DNA from: Anabaenopsis elenkinii CCIBt3563
GTDB taxonomy: Bacteria > Cyanobacteriota > Cyanobacteriia > Cyanobacteriales > Nostocaceae
Reading direction: 5' to 3'
NCBI RefSeq assembly: GCF_015245355.1
Contig: NZ_CP063311.1
Span: forward strand, 3,553,179 to 3,617,178
Length of the DNA: 64,000 nucleotides
Every line of letters starts with the position of its first letter. Within the stretch, counting starts at the first letter, position 1. Both the position numbers and the translations under genes were made by a program. Positions 45,362 to 54,486 of the stretch are shown here, piece by piece. Under the pieces are notes generated by a model. That model did not search any database, was not told the origin of the DNA, and was given only the letters and a program-made list of their open reading frames with translations.

Positions 45362-45516
45362 TGGAAACAATTGTAGATGCTCAAGGTGGTTATGGTGCTT
45401 ATGGAATTTTTAATGTTCCCGGTAAGGGTGTAATAAAAATGAGTGCCGGTTGTGATTGTGAATTTGATAAAACATCTGTTATTGAATATTTACAAACAAC
45501 TGAATTACTTAAATAA
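45361..45516 (+). CDS. Short unrecognised frame adjoining the WD40 fragment
   Basis: ATG 45361 opens a 51-codon frame (METIVDAQGGYGAYGIFNVP, then MSAGCDCEFDKTSVIEYLQT and TELLK). It has good protein character and ends before the next gene by about 80 bases. It starts exactly where the WD40 fragment breaks off and has no ribosome-binding site, so it may be the C-terminal remnant of a larger gene cut by the same rearrangement. I do not recognise it. Confidence 0.35.
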   Translation: METIVDAQGGYGAYGIFNVPGKGVIKMSAGCDCEFDKTSVIEYLQTTELLK

Positions 45517-45599
45517 TCAAGATAAATTATTGATTTTATTATACTGATTATTTAGGCGATCGCCATTTCCAATACACCCCCAAATTCTTAAAGGAAAAC

Positions 45600-46202
45600 A
45601 TGAACTTAAAACGATTATTATTAACCGCAGCGATAACCACCGCTTGTATTGTCAGCACCAACTTACAAGCTAAAGCTGATACCTACCGTGCGGGAAAATT
45701 CACGATTAACATATTCGACACTGAAACCACCAGAGTCTATGTTGGCTGTGACCAAAAAAACCGATGTATCCGATTAGAAGACGGTACAAACTGGCGTGAT
45801 CAGGGTTATCGGGGTACTACATGGGTAAACGGGGATTATTATTACTCGGTTTCCTGGAAGGAAGATTCTGATGAGGGTATGTACCTAACCATTGTTCACA
45901 ACAATAAACGAATATTACGTGAAAAAATGGTAGCAATTGCAGAAAACCTACCTAAAGTTGATGCAAAAGTAGTTACCTGGTGTGATGTGGTCAATATCAA
46001 AACTGGACAATTAGCACTGCGGTTTACTCCCAACGGTAAATCCAGAGCAGGTCTAAATAATGGCAATGAAGTTTTGTTACACAAACAACAAGGCATCTGG
46101 GCTTATGTAACTGTGTTTAAAGGACCGAATAAAAAAGTTGAGGGGTTGCAAGGTTGGGTAAATTCTAATTATTTGACTTGCACTCAAGAAACGATTGATT
46201 AA
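45600..46202 (+). CDS. Secreted protein with C-terminal SH3-like domain
   Basis: A 200-residue exported protein. The signal peptide (LKRLLLTAAITTACIVSTNL, likely cleavage after QAKA near 26) is followed by a beta-rich part with C50 and C56 in VGCDQKNRCI, which may form a disulfide. The C-terminal part (CDVVNIKTGQLALRFTPNGKS, then NGNEVLLHKQQGIWAYVTVF and GWVNSNYLTC) has the pattern of a bacterial SH3 domain, often used to bind wall components. Function is unknown. Start ATG 45600 lies close after AAGGAAAA. Confidence 0.78.
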   Translation: MNLKRLLLTAAITTACIVSTNLQAKADTYRAGKFTINIFDTETTRVYVGCDQKNRCIRLEDGTNWRDQGYRGTTWVNGDYYYSVSWKEDSDEGMYLTIVHNNKRILREKMVAIAENLPKVDAKVVTWCDVVNIKTGQLALRFTPNGKSRAGLNNGNEVLLHKQQGIWAYVTVFKGPNKKVEGLQGWVNSNYLTCTQETID

Positions 46203-46277
46203 ATTTTGAATATTACAGGACTTACGCAACTGGCACAAACAGGGAGAGGGGGTAGCCGCGCCACGCGACAATTTAAA

Positions 46278-47291
46278 TTAAACCAAGTACATAGAAATAC
46301 TTGGGCGTTTGAGTTGCTGTATTAAATAATTAGACAGCAAATTATGCTTGATTTGATAAACAGTTTGTCCAGTTTGATAGGCTAAATTCTTTAATCTAAT
46401 CCAAACCAACATTGCACAAGCAATATGATTTCTTTGAAGCCTAGCTTGACGACATTGACAAGATTCAATGCCTGTTAGTTGTTTAATCTCTCTGTGAAAC
46501 TCCTCAATTTTCCACCGAATTTTACACACTTCTTGTACAACATTCGTGGAACTTTGAGATAAATCGTTGGTGGCGACATAATCCGTTCTGTTATTAGAAA
46601 CAGCAACCCGGAATAATTTCACTTTTTTCTGGGCGGGAAATCCTTTAATTTTTATGATTTTACCACATTCTAATTCTTCTTCGCTCCATTCTAATAATTC
46701 AATTCGTTTATATTTTTCTTTACCCAATCTATCATCAAATAACCGATTATTTTTTAAAGGGCAATAATAAACTTTCTCTAGACTATCAATATAAAGCATT
46801 AAACTGTTTACCGCATACCACGTGTCCATCAAAACCGTATCAAACGGTAAAAGCTTTTGATACACCAGGTTTGACAGCATATCTTTCACATGGTCTATCT
46901 TGGTTTTACCATCCACATCAGGATTAAAAATTCGATAATCTACTACCCAAAATCTTTTAACTTGAGGATTCACATATACACAACTAACCACACCAATTCC
47001 TTTGACTACCCCATGTTCATTCCCACTATATTGTCTCCTCACCATCTCTATTTCTTGAGAATATCTTTTGTCTAAAACGCTATCATCAAATATTATGTAA
47101 CCATTGGCATCTCCCTCAATTATGTCTTTCACATTTTCCCATAGTAACCGGGGTGTTAGCTTTTCTCTCTTCAAATAATAATTAATTGCATCATGGCTAA
47201 TCTGCTCTAAATGCTCTGCTAAATTGGTAATCGTGTAATTAATTTGACTGCTTAATAAGTATTGGCAGTAATTAAGCTTTGTAAATCTCAT
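46278..47291 (-). CDS. DDE transposase (IS701/IS4-like)
   Basis: A 337-residue transposase with the DDE pattern. IIFDDSVLDKRYS contains the first catalytic aspartate, DTVLMDTWYAVNSLML the second, and KIRWKIEEFHREIKQLTGIE the glutamate with the Y/R-W-x-I-E helix. SQINYTITNLAEHLEQISHDAINYYL is the N-terminal signature. The frame is open from 47306, but ATG 47291 (MRFTKLN) is the family start. It is intact, so the element could be active. Confidence 0.86.
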   Translation of the reverse strand: MRFTKLNYCQYLLSSQINYTITNLAEHLEQISHDAINYYLKREKLTPRLLWENVKDIIEGDANGYIIFDDSVLDKRYSQEIEMVRRQYSGNEHGVVKGIGVVSCVYVNPQVKRFWVVDYRIFNPDVDGKTKIDHVKDMLSNLVYQKLLPFDTVLMDTWYAVNSLMLYIDSLEKVYYCPLKNNRLFDDRLGKEKYKRIELLEWSEEELECGKIIKIKGFPAQKKVKLFRVAVSNNRTDYVATNDLSQSSTNVVQEVCKIRWKIEEFHREIKQLTGIESCQCRQARLQRNHIACAMLVWIRLKNLAYQTGQTVYQIKHNLLSNYLIQQLKRPSISMYLV

Positions 47292-47355
47292 GCTCATCAC
47301 CAACATTCTCTCTTAAAGGATGTTTGGAAAGTGTTAAACAGGTAATTTTTATATT

Positions 47356-47439
47356 AGGGAACAGGGAACAGGGAACAGGGAATAGGGAGGAGGGAGCAGG
47401 GAGCAGGGAATGGGGGATAGGGAATAGGGAATGGGGAAC
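47356..47439. repeat. Heptameric short tandem repeat array
   Basis: Variants of the 7-mer AGGGAAC (AGGGAAT, AGGGAGC, AGGGAGG) are repeated about twelve times. Such STRR arrays are typical of filamentous cyanobacteria. The array lies inside the IS unit upstream of its transposase gene. Confidence 0.85.
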
Positions 47440-47836
47440 GCACAAAAAACAATAAAATCCAGTTCCCTCCCCTTACAATGGGAGGGTTAGTGTGGGGTGA
47501 AACAATAGTTGATACACTAATCATACCTTTTAAAACATCCTCTTACACCCTCTACCTATTTTCTCATGAATCGCTATCTGAATCTGGTTTTATTCATACC
47601 TTTCTACTATCAACTACACTAGGCATCCCCCCGTGTCCTTGACATCACTTATATAATACCAATGTCCTTTCATTTTGCGATTGCTACACACAGATGCAAG
47701 CAGCGCTTCGCGATCGCCTGTGCTAGTTGCGTAAGTCCTAAATGCTTGACAATTACCTTTACACCTGACAAGTATTGGGTAACACGTCATTATATAATGT
47801 CCCCAAGACTAAATTAACTACCAGTGGTAACCTAAG

Positions 47837-49021
47837 ATGAACGAGCCACAACCAGGGAAATTTGATCTAGTACTAGGTGGTACTGGTAACGCTCCAGAAA
47901 ATGCCCTGGTCTTAGGGGGAATCCAAGGGGCGCAGCAGAGGTATAAGAACCCTGACCCCAATGTGAGGATAAATGCCATATCTCAAGCCTTGAACTATGG
48001 GGACGATGGGGTTAAATTACTTCTCCAAGCTTTAAATACAGATGAATCAGATGATGTCAAGGATGCGGCTTATAATCTTCTGTCCTCTAGAGACAATAAG
48101 TCTATTCAGGTCATTGATGCTTTAAAAGCTTATGAACTATTTTCATGGCGAGAAATCGCCACCCTCACCGGACATTCACATTACGTTTATTCAGTAGCCT
48201 TCAGCCCGGATGGTCGCACCTTAGCTTCTGGGAGTTCCGATCAAACCATCAAACTGTGGGATGTCGCCACCCAAGCGGAAATCACCACCCTCACCGGACA
48301 TTCACATTACGTTGAGTCAGTAGCCTTCAGCCCGGATGGTCAAACCTTAGCTTCTGGGAGTTATAAAACCATCAAACTGTGGGATGTCGCCACCCGTCGA
48401 GAAATCGCCACTCTCACCGGACATTCATACGAGGTTAATTCAGTAGCCTTCAGCCCCGATGGTCGCACCTTAGCTTCTGGGAGTCGGGATTACACCATCA
48501 AACTGTGGGATGTCGCCACAAGGCAAGAAATCGCCACCCTCACAGGACATTCAGATTACGTTCTTTCAGTAGCCTTCAGCCCAGATGGTCGCACCTTAGC
48601 TTCTGGGAGTTCCGATAAAACCATCAAACTGTGGGATGTCGCCACCCGGCGGGAAATCGCCACTCTCACCGGACATTCAGGTTCGGTTTTGTCAGTAGCC
48701 TTCAGCCCAGATGGTCGCACCTTAGCTTCTGGGAGTAAAACCATCAAACTGTGGGATGTCGCCACTCAAGCGGAAATCGCCACCCTCACCGGATATTCAG
48801 ATTGGGTTTGGTCAGTAGCCTTCAGCCCGGATGGTAAAACCTTGGTTTCTGGTAGTGAAGATAAAACCATCAAACTGTGGGATGTCGCCACCCGGCGGTC
48901 AATCGCCACACTCACCGGACATTCAGATTGGGTTCGTTCAGTAGCCTTCAGCCCGGATGGTCGCACCTTAGCTTCTGGGAGTAATGATAACACCATCAAA
49001 CTGTGGCAAAGGCGTTATTAA
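47837..49021 (+). CDS. WD40 protein 1 with N-terminal HEAT-like domain, seven blades
   Basis: A 394-residue protein. The N-terminal 105 residues (GKFDLVLGGTGNAPENALVL, then NVRINAISQALNYGDDGVKLLLQAL) look like HEAT-type helical repeats. Then come seven WD40 repeats, each with GHS, VAFSPDG(R/K)TLASGS and KLWDVAT, enough for one closed propeller. Blades are extremely alike at DNA level, so copy number can change by recombination. It should be a protein-interaction scaffold. The gene at 53191 is a close duplicate including upstream DNA. It starts 98 bases after an IS end. Confidence 0.88.
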   Translation: MNEPQPGKFDLVLGGTGNAPENALVLGGIQGAQQRYKNPDPNVRINAISQALNYGDDGVKLLLQALNTDESDDVKDAAYNLLSSRDNKSIQVIDALKAYELFSWREIATLTGHSHYVYSVAFSPDGRTLASGSSDQTIKLWDVATQAEITTLTGHSHYVESVAFSPDGQTLASGSYKTIKLWDVATRREIATLTGHSYEVNSVAFSPDGRTLASGSRDYTIKLWDVATRQEIATLTGHSDYVLSVAFSPDGRTLASGSSDKTIKLWDVATRREIATLTGHSGSVLSVAFSPDGRTLASGSKTIKLWDVATQAEIATLTGYSDWVWSVAFSPDGKTLVSGSEDKTIKLWDVATRRSIATLTGHSDWVRSVAFSPDGRTLASGSNDNTIKLWQRRY

Positions 49022-49102
49022 TCCACATCCACAATCTTTACTGTAATTTCCTCAAACTTCCTGTAACTCACTTTCCAATACTATTGATTCCGGATTGCCA
49101 TA

Positions 49103-50683
49103 TTACCGCAACTTATAAATTTCTCCTCTATCAACCAATATTTCTCCCGTCAACAAATCCTTCACAGTAGCTAACAAAATCCGCCGAGAATCGACGTAAA
49201 ATAACACAGATATCCGATCAACTCTTGCTTCTCCGGGAGGATTAAGTTTAGCCACACAAACCTGTTGATGCTGACTATCTAAAGAACGATAACATTCTTG
49301 GTATTGGAGATTACTGCTAGTCATTCTTCCAGAGGCATCAAAAGCAATTTCTGTTTGCGCCATAGCGCCTAACTCACCAATATCTAAACAAATCTCCCTT
49401 TGTCCATGATTTGCAACTTGTAAATTTAACCATCCATCAGACTCACAAGGATATTTTGTACCTTGTGCAAATAAGCAATGATAAGTATAACTTTTACTGT
49501 AAGCATCCCATAAACGAATCGCGTAACTGTGACGCAGAAAATCATCAATTTCTGTAAATTGCCTCACCGCTAAAGCACCATGACACACCGCATCAAAGGG
49601 CTTATTAAGCTTGACCTTATTCTTACCAAAATATGATATAATAATTTGTTGAACTGCGGGAATTAAACAACTTCCTCCTACTAACAAAACTTGCTCAATA
49701 TCATTTTTAGCAAAACCCTTTCTCAGGGCAAAACCTAAAACCTCATCTAACGCATCGCGTAACTGTTGTAAAAATTGTCGATATTCTAAAATTTCCTCCA
49801 ACTTTTTACGAGTAATTTTTAACTCATAAGACATAAAAGATTCATCATCAAACCAGCTTTCGGCTACAGATTCATTTCTGGATAATTGAATTTTCAACCT
49901 TTCGGCAATTTCTAACAAATTTTGATAACTAATTTTCCCAACTTGTTCAGTTGTTAAATTTTGAGAACGTAAATAATCTTCAACTATCCAAACATCAATA
50001 TCTTCCCCACCTGTATAAGCTTCAGATTTAGCTAAAACCTCAGCGCGTAAATTTTCACTAGCATTAGCCACAGTTCGGACTAAACTTAAATCCAGAGTTC
50101 CCCCGCCAAAATCTACCACTAAAATTAAAGCACCGGGATGTTTAACAGCATATCCCAAAGCCGCAGCAGTAGATTCATCTATAACTGAGACTTGAGGAAC
50201 ATTTAACTTTTCACCTAAACTTCTAAACCAATCTAAATAACGTTCAAAAGCACCAACAGGAACCGTAAAAATTAAATGACTTGGCTGAATATTTTGTTTT
50301 TTAATTTCCGTCCAAATCCTCTGAATAAATAACTCAGATACACCAAGAGAATCATAATTTATCCCCTCAATATGTCGTGCTGGTGGTTGATAGTCTCCAG
50401 CCAAATCACGTTTAAACTTTTTAAACAAACGTTCAGGAGGGTAACTTTGAGAAAGTCCCAACCTTTGACTACGGACACCAGCACCCAATATGACCTGATG
50501 ATCTGATTTAATATAGAGTAGACTAGGAATAACTGGAATTTCTAACCTCTCACCCTCAGCAGAAACACCAACAAATAAACTTGATAAATTAGGGAAACGT
50601 AAAGTTTTAGGTAGTTGAGTATCAGACTCTAAAATACTAACAACAGTATTACTTGTACCAAAATCGATAGCAACAGTCGTCAT
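49103..50683 (-). CDS. Hsp70-like (DnaK family) protein
   Basis: A 526-residue protein with the actin/Hsp70 ATPase signatures TTVAIDFGTSNTVVSIL (phosphate 1), LILVVDFGGGTLDLSLV (phosphate 2) and VLLVGGSCLIPAVQQII (adenosine). The C-terminal part after residue 390 is beta-rich and about 140 residues long, shorter than in canonical DnaK and without its lid. It is thus a divergent Hsp70. The gene upstream on the same strand encodes a GrpE-like membrane protein, so the two may act as chaperone and exchange factor. Confidence 0.87.
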   Translation of the reverse strand: MTTVAIDFGTSNTVVSILESDTQLPKTLRFPNLSSLFVGVSAEGERLEIPVIPSLLYIKSDHQVILGAGVRSQRLGLSQSYPPERLFKKFKRDLAGDYQPPARHIEGINYDSLGVSELFIQRIWTEIKKQNIQPSHLIFTVPVGAFERYLDWFRSLGEKLNVPQVSVIDESTAAALGYAVKHPGALILVVDFGGGTLDLSLVRTVANASENLRAEVLAKSEAYTGGEDIDVWIVEDYLRSQNLTTEQVGKISYQNLLEIAERLKIQLSRNESVAESWFDDESFMSYELKITRKKLEEILEYRQFLQQLRDALDEVLGFALRKGFAKNDIEQVLLVGGSCLIPAVQQIIISYFGKNKVKLNKPFDAVCHGALAVRQFTEIDDFLRHSYAIRLWDAYSKSYTYHCLFAQGTKYPCESDGWLNLQVANHGQREICLDIGELGAMAQTEIAFDASGRMTSSNLQYQECYRSLDSQHQQVCVAKLNPPGEARVDRISVLFYVDSRRILLATVKDLLTGEILVDRGEIYKLR

Positions 50684-50805
50684 AATTCATTCATAGTAGC
50701 TTGGGTTAAAGGCAGTGCAACCCAACAAAACCGATAAATAATATTAAAATGTGGGTTGTGTAATGCAGGTGCGGGCAAGATATTCACCCGAAAATATTGT
50801 ATAAT

Positions 50806-51351
50806 TTAATTGTGATTATATCCACCGGGAAGAGTGCGACTCACCCTAGCTGGATAGAGAATTTTATCACCATCTTGATAACCAATAAAACGAATATAGA
50901 CTAATTCACCTTCTGCAATATCATCACTATCAGCTTGATGTAATTGAGGATGATAATTCACCTGTTCCCAAGTTTCCCCAATGGAAGTATAACCCCAGCT
51001 AGAAATTAGATTATCTAAAGATGTAAATAGAGAAACTATATTTTTCGCAGGTAAATCAGGATTAGCTAAAGCCATTTTCTTAACTGTCGGATAGTTGCTG
51101 AGTAACGTTTGCAGTTGGGTAAAAGTTTCAGCTTGAAAATCACTGCGTAATTGTTGAGATTGTTGTTTTAATTCCTCTCGGATTCGCTGACATTGAATTT
51201 CTAAATCTTGGATTTGTTTATCTGTGTTGGGAGAAGCTACAGGTTGAGTGATATGAGGTTGATTTTCTCCTACAAACAAAAACCAGAAAATCAGATAAAT
51301 AGCTAATACCAGAATTACACCAAAAGCAAGATGATTCAACTGTTCTAACAT
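50806..51351 (-). CDS. Membrane-anchored GrpE-like protein
   Basis: This 181-aa protein has one N-terminal membrane helix (LAFGVILVLAIYLIFWFLFV, residues 8-27). A coiled coil follows (IQDLEIQCQRIREELKQQSQ), then a helical part and a C-terminal domain (VNYHPQLHQADSDDIAEGEL, VYIRFIGYQDGDKILYPARV) resembling the GrpE beta domain. It probably tethers nucleotide exchange of the adjacent Hsp70-like protein to the membrane. It shares design and C-terminal pattern with the HTH protein at 35447. The inference rests on pattern and neighbourhood. Confidence 0.7.
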   Translation of the reverse strand: MLEQLNHLAFGVILVLAIYLIFWFLFVGENQPHITQPVASPNTDKQIQDLEIQCQRIREELKQQSQQLRSDFQAETFTQLQTLLSNYPTVKKMALANPDLPAKNIVSLFTSLDNLISSWGYTSIGETWEQVNYHPQLHQADSDDIAEGELVYIRFIGYQDGDKILYPARVSRTLPGGYNHN

Positions 51352-51419
51352 ATTATTGTGTTTATTTAAAAAATAGAAAAGGTTTGACAGATGAAATCAT
51401 TTGGTTGAGAGAAAATTAA

Positions 51420-51632
51420 TCACCATTGTTGCAAAGATTGATTTTCAGATGTGGTAATTAATTCATCTCCTTCATAATATTCCGGTAAGAGTTTCTGAGA
51501 TTCTATTTCTCCCAAAGATTGTTCTAAACTTTTTGTGGTTTCCACACAACTAGAACCAGTTACATTTAAAACCTTTTCTACAATCTTGCCATCTTTACCA
51601 ATGCGATATTCAATCTTTTGATATTCCGCCAT
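51420..51632 (-). CDS. DUF2997 family small protein
   Basis: A 70-residue protein with the start KIEYRIGKDGKIVEKVLNV, then TGSSCVETTKSLEQSLGEIE, the pattern of DUF2997, small cyanobacterial proteins normally found beside DUF1257 and an AAA ATPase. The role is unknown. One conserved cysteine is present in the GSSC segment. It lies in the Hsp70-like/Ycf35 cassette on the minus strand. Confidence 0.8.
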   Translation of the reverse strand: MAEYQKIEYRIGKDGKIVEKVLNVTGSSCVETTKSLEQSLGEIESQKLLPEYYEGDELITTSENQSLQQW

Positions 51633-51826
51633 AATGCTTCTTCCCTTTTGTAATTAAAGTTCGTAGTGTTCGCGTAGCGTCTCCCACAGAGGACTAAAGT
51701 CCTCTCTTTTAAAAGCTACCATGTAACACATCCACTTCTATCCCATTCATCCACCTTGGCTATGAGATTAGGAATTTATTTCGAGGCTGAATTGTGCCAA
51801 GATTTTTAAAGGTTATGGAAAAAGAA
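51633..51826. other. Gap in the cassette with an interspersed-repeat-like segment
   Basis: The 194 bases between ycf35 and the DUF2997 gene hold no gene. They include GTTCGCGTAGCGTCTCC, a type common between cyanobacterial genes, followed by a small hairpin AGGACT/AGTCCT around 51,692-51,705. In related clusters I recall a ferredoxin-like gene near this place; none is seen here. Confidence 0.45.
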
Positions 51827-52201
51827 CTAAACCCATCTACCTACTATAACGCGCACAGTACCATCTTCTAATACTTCTTCTTCCTCGATGTTAAAACCCT
51901 CGGTTTGAATGGTTTCCATTAAGGTTTTATGGGCATATTTTTGGGTAATATTATTTACAAACTCCTCTTGATTAATTTTTGCACCCCAAAAATCTGCGAC
52001 TAATTCATAATTTTCTCCCTGTTTACGAAAGCCTAAATCATAACCATTCTTTTGACGGATTACATATTCGGCTTGAGTAGTATTACCAATATAGCCCCTG
52101 ACTTTGGTGTTTTGTTCCACTTCATAGCCTAATTCTTGCAATACTTGATGCAGAATTTCCCCTTGTTTGATTTGGACTTTGATTGTGGTAAAATGAGACA
52201 T
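51827..52201 (-). CDS. ycf35: DUF1257 / Ycf35 family protein
   Basis: A 124-aa protein that starts SHFTTIKVQIKQGEILHQVL and continues YGLGFR-like YDLGFRKQGENYELVADFWG and YAHKTLMETIQTEGFNIEEE, the signature of Ycf35 (DUF1257), known from red algal plastids and cyanobacteria. The function is unknown. It follows the Ycf46-like remnant by 15 bases and is probably cotranscribed with it. Confidence 0.88.
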   Translation of the reverse strand: MSHFTTIKVQIKQGEILHQVLQELGYEVEQNTKVRGYIGNTTQAEYVIRQKNGYDLGFRKQGENYELVADFWGAKINQEEFVNNITQKYAHKTLMETIQTEGFNIEEEEVLEDGTVRVIVGRWV

Positions 52202-52216
52202 ATATATTTACTCCTG

Positions 52217-52858
52217 TTAATCGACTTCTAAGAAACCTAAACCTTGTTGCTGAGAATAGGTTTTTAATTCTTCCATTAATTGCATATCTATAGAAGCTGT
52301 TCTTGCTCCTGCTTCCGCAGCCCAGCGTTTTAAGTTGGCGATTTGCTCCTTAGCTATGGCCGCTAAGGGGACTGTTTCTGATATCGCTAGTAAAATATCT
52401 TCTGTGGTAAAATCGCGCCGATTTCCATTTACTAAACTACCAAAAGCCGTTAATATATGACTGGTGAGGATGAGGGTTTGGCGGGTGCGTTTGAGTTGTC
52501 GTGTCAGGTTTTTGATGGCACGAATTACGGGAGCATTTTTTTCGGTGTCGGGGTTTTTGAGGATAAAATGTATGTCTCGCAATACAAATATTGTGGTGGT
52601 ATTTTCGGGTGCTTTGGCTATTCTTGCTAATGCACCCATGACTGAATTTTTATCATTACCATTGTCATCCCAACCGGTGACTATATCCCATAATAATAGT
52701 TGTCGTGGTGTCTGGGATAGTTGCGTCAGTTGTTGCAGGACTTGTTCTATTGGTCCTTCTTCGACCCCCACTATATACAGCAGTGGATAGCGGGCGCGAA
52801 GCATTAAGTCTAATCGCTGAATTAGTTGTTGATGAGGGTTGATTATTGGGTTATTCAT
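52217..52858 (-). pseudogene. Ycf46-like AAA protein with the ATPase core deleted in frame
   Basis: The 213-residue frame consists of the N-terminal (LIQRLDLMLRARYPLLYIVG to LTRQLKRTRQTLILTSH) and C-terminal (TAFGSLVNGNRRDFTTEDIL to LKRWAAEAGARTAS) parts of Ycf46-like AAA proteins. They are joined directly near residue 135 (about 52,455). In family members of about 500 aa the Walker A and B motifs lie between these parts; here there is no P-loop at all. The in-frame deletion probably removed about 290 residues. The remnant may be translated but cannot hydrolyse ATP. Confidence 0.78.
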
Positions 52859-52923
52859 TTGTATGAATCGGGGGAATTAGTTGTTAGGTTATTAGGTTTT
52901 TAATTAGACATAATATTTATATC

Positions 52924-53119
52924 AGGACTTACGCAACTGGGACAAATAGGGAGCGGGGGAGCCGCGCCAGGAGACAATTTATTAAACTAAGCACATAAAA
53001 ATCCAGTTCCCTCCCCTTACAAGGGGAGGGTTAGGGTGGGGTGAAACAATAGTTGATACACTAATCATACCTTTTAAAACATCCTCTTACACCCTCTACC
53101 TATTTTCTCATGAATCGCT
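52924..53119. mobile_element. Deleted copy of the IS at 46217-47739
   Basis: It starts with the same IS end (AGGACTTACGCAACTGG at 52924). It then follows the left end up to the transposase stop region (about 75 bases), jumps to sequence matching 47,457-47,574, and then joins the DNA upstream of WD40 protein 2. The transposase gene and heptamer array are missing. The order shows that a copy with the IS existed here before deletion or duplication. Confidence 0.72.
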
Positions 53120-53190
53120 TAACAAGTATTGGGTAACACGTCATTATATAATGTCCCCAAGACTAAATTAACTACCAGTGGTAACCTAAG

Positions 53191-54486
53191 ATGAACGAGC
53201 CACAACCAGGGAAATTTGATCTAGTACTAGGTGGTACTGGTAACGCTCCAGAAAATGCCCTGGTCTTAGGGGGAATCCAAGGGGCGCAGCAGAGATATAA
53301 GAACCCTGACCCCAATGTGAGGATAAATGCCATATCCCAAGCCTTGAACTATGGGGACGATGGGGTTAAATTACTTCTCGAAGCTTTAACTACAGATGAA
53401 TCAGATGATGTCAAGGATGCGGCTTATAATCTCCTGCGATCTAAAGATAATAAGTCTATTCAGGTCATTGAGGCTTTAAAAGCTTATGAACTATCTTCAT
53501 GGCGAGAAATCGCCACCCTCACCGGACATTCAGAGTATGTTACTTCAGTAGCCTTCAGCCCGGATGGTCGCACCTTATCTGGGAGTAGGTATAACACCAT
53601 CAAACTGTGGGATGTCGCCACCCGGCGGTCAATCGCCACCCTCACCGGATATTTACGCTATGTTTATAGCCCGGATGGTCGCACCTTAGCTTCTGGGAGT
53701 TTGGATGACACCATCAAACTGTGGGATGTCGCCACCGGGAGGTCAATCGCCACCCTCACCGGACATTCAGATAGGGTTTGTTCAGTAGCCTTCAGCCCCG
53801 ATGGTAAAACCTTAGCTTCTGGGAGTTATGATAAGACCATCGAACTGTGGGATGTCGCCACTCGGCGGTCAATCGACACACTCACGGGACATTCAGATCG
53901 GGTTAATTCAGTAGCCTTCAGCCCGGATGGTCGCACCTTAGCTTCTGGGAGTTTGGATGACACCATCAAACTGTGGGATGTCGCCACGGGGAGGTCAATC
54001 GCCACCCTCACCGGACATTCAGATTACGTTTATTCAGTAGCCTTCAGCCCAGATGGTAAAACCTTAGCTTCTGGGAGTTCGGATGGTACCACCAAACTGT
54101 GGGATGTCGCCACCCAAGCGAAAATCGCCACCCTCATCACCGGATATTTACGCTATGTTTATAGCCCGGATGGTCGCACCTTAGCTTCTGGGAGTGGGAA
54201 TGGTACCATCAAACTGTGGGATGTCGCCACAGGTAGGTCAATCGCCACTCTCACGGGACATTCAAGTGAGGTTGAGTCAGTAGCCTTCAGCCCAGATGGT
54301 CGCACCTTAGCTTCTGGGAGTTGGGATCGAACCATCAAACTGTGGGATGTCGCCACCGGGAGGTCAATCGCCACTCTCACGGGACATTCAAGTCCGGTTT
54401 TGTCTGTAGCCTTCAGCCCGGATGGTCGCACCTTAGCTTCTGGGAGTGGGAATGGTACCATCAAGATTTGGCGGCGGAGTTATTAA
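53191..54486 (+). CDS. WD40 protein 2 with N-terminal HEAT-like domain, eight blades
   Basis: A 431-residue duplicate of the protein at 47837, with nearly identical N-terminal 110 residues and identical upstream and downstream DNA. It has eight WD40 units; two of them (about residues 150-185 and 315-350) are shortened, with YLRYVYSPDGRTLASGS replacing the full motif, and the first lacks a residue. Propeller closure may therefore be altered. Blades differ in order from protein 1, so the array was reshuffled. It lies between two IS ends. Confidence 0.85.
   Translation: MNEPQPGKFDLVLGGTGNAPENALVLGGIQGAQQRYKNPDPNVRINAISQALNYGDDGVKLLLEALTTDESDDVKDAAYNLLRSKDNKSIQVIEALKAYELSSWREIATLTGHSEYVTSVAFSPDGRTLSGSRYNTIKLWDVATRRSIATLTGYLRYVYSPDGRTLASGSLDDTIKLWDVATGRSIATLTGHSDRVCSVAFSPDGKTLASGSYDKTIELWDVATRRSIDTLTGHSDRVNSVAFSPDGRTLASGSLDDTIKLWDVATGRSIATLTGHSDYVYSVAFSPDGKTLASGSSDGTTKLWDVATQAKIATLITGYLRYVYSPDGRTLASGSGNGTIKLWDVATGRSIATLTGHSSEVESVAFSPDGRTLASGSWDRTIKLWDVATGRSIATLTGHSSPVLSVAFSPDGRTLASGSGNGTIKIWRRSY

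Larger units (their letters stand above)
46217..47739 (-). mobile_element. Apparently complete insertion sequence, about 1.5 kb
   Basis: The unit is bounded by near-perfect 20-bp inverted repeats. AGGACTTACGCAACTGGCAC occurs at 46217-46236, and its complement with one mismatch at 47720-47739. It carries one full-length transposase gene on the minus strand and about 430 noncoding bases on the other side, including a heptamer repeat array. Parts of the same element occur at 52924-53119 and, as an end, at 54674-54684. No target duplication is obvious. Confidence 0.75.

Noticed and set aside
48556..48999. Minus-strand frames opposite WD40 gene 1, and similar ones opposite gene 2
   Set aside because: They repeat LPEAKVRPSGLKAT because they are reverse readings of the WD40 repeats; the plus-strand propeller is clearly the gene.
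48150..49015. Regular repeats of about 120-126 bases that could suggest a CRISPR array or satellite
   Set aside because: The repeats encode WD40 blades in frame, without unique spacers of constant length; no CRISPR array was found anywhere in the window.
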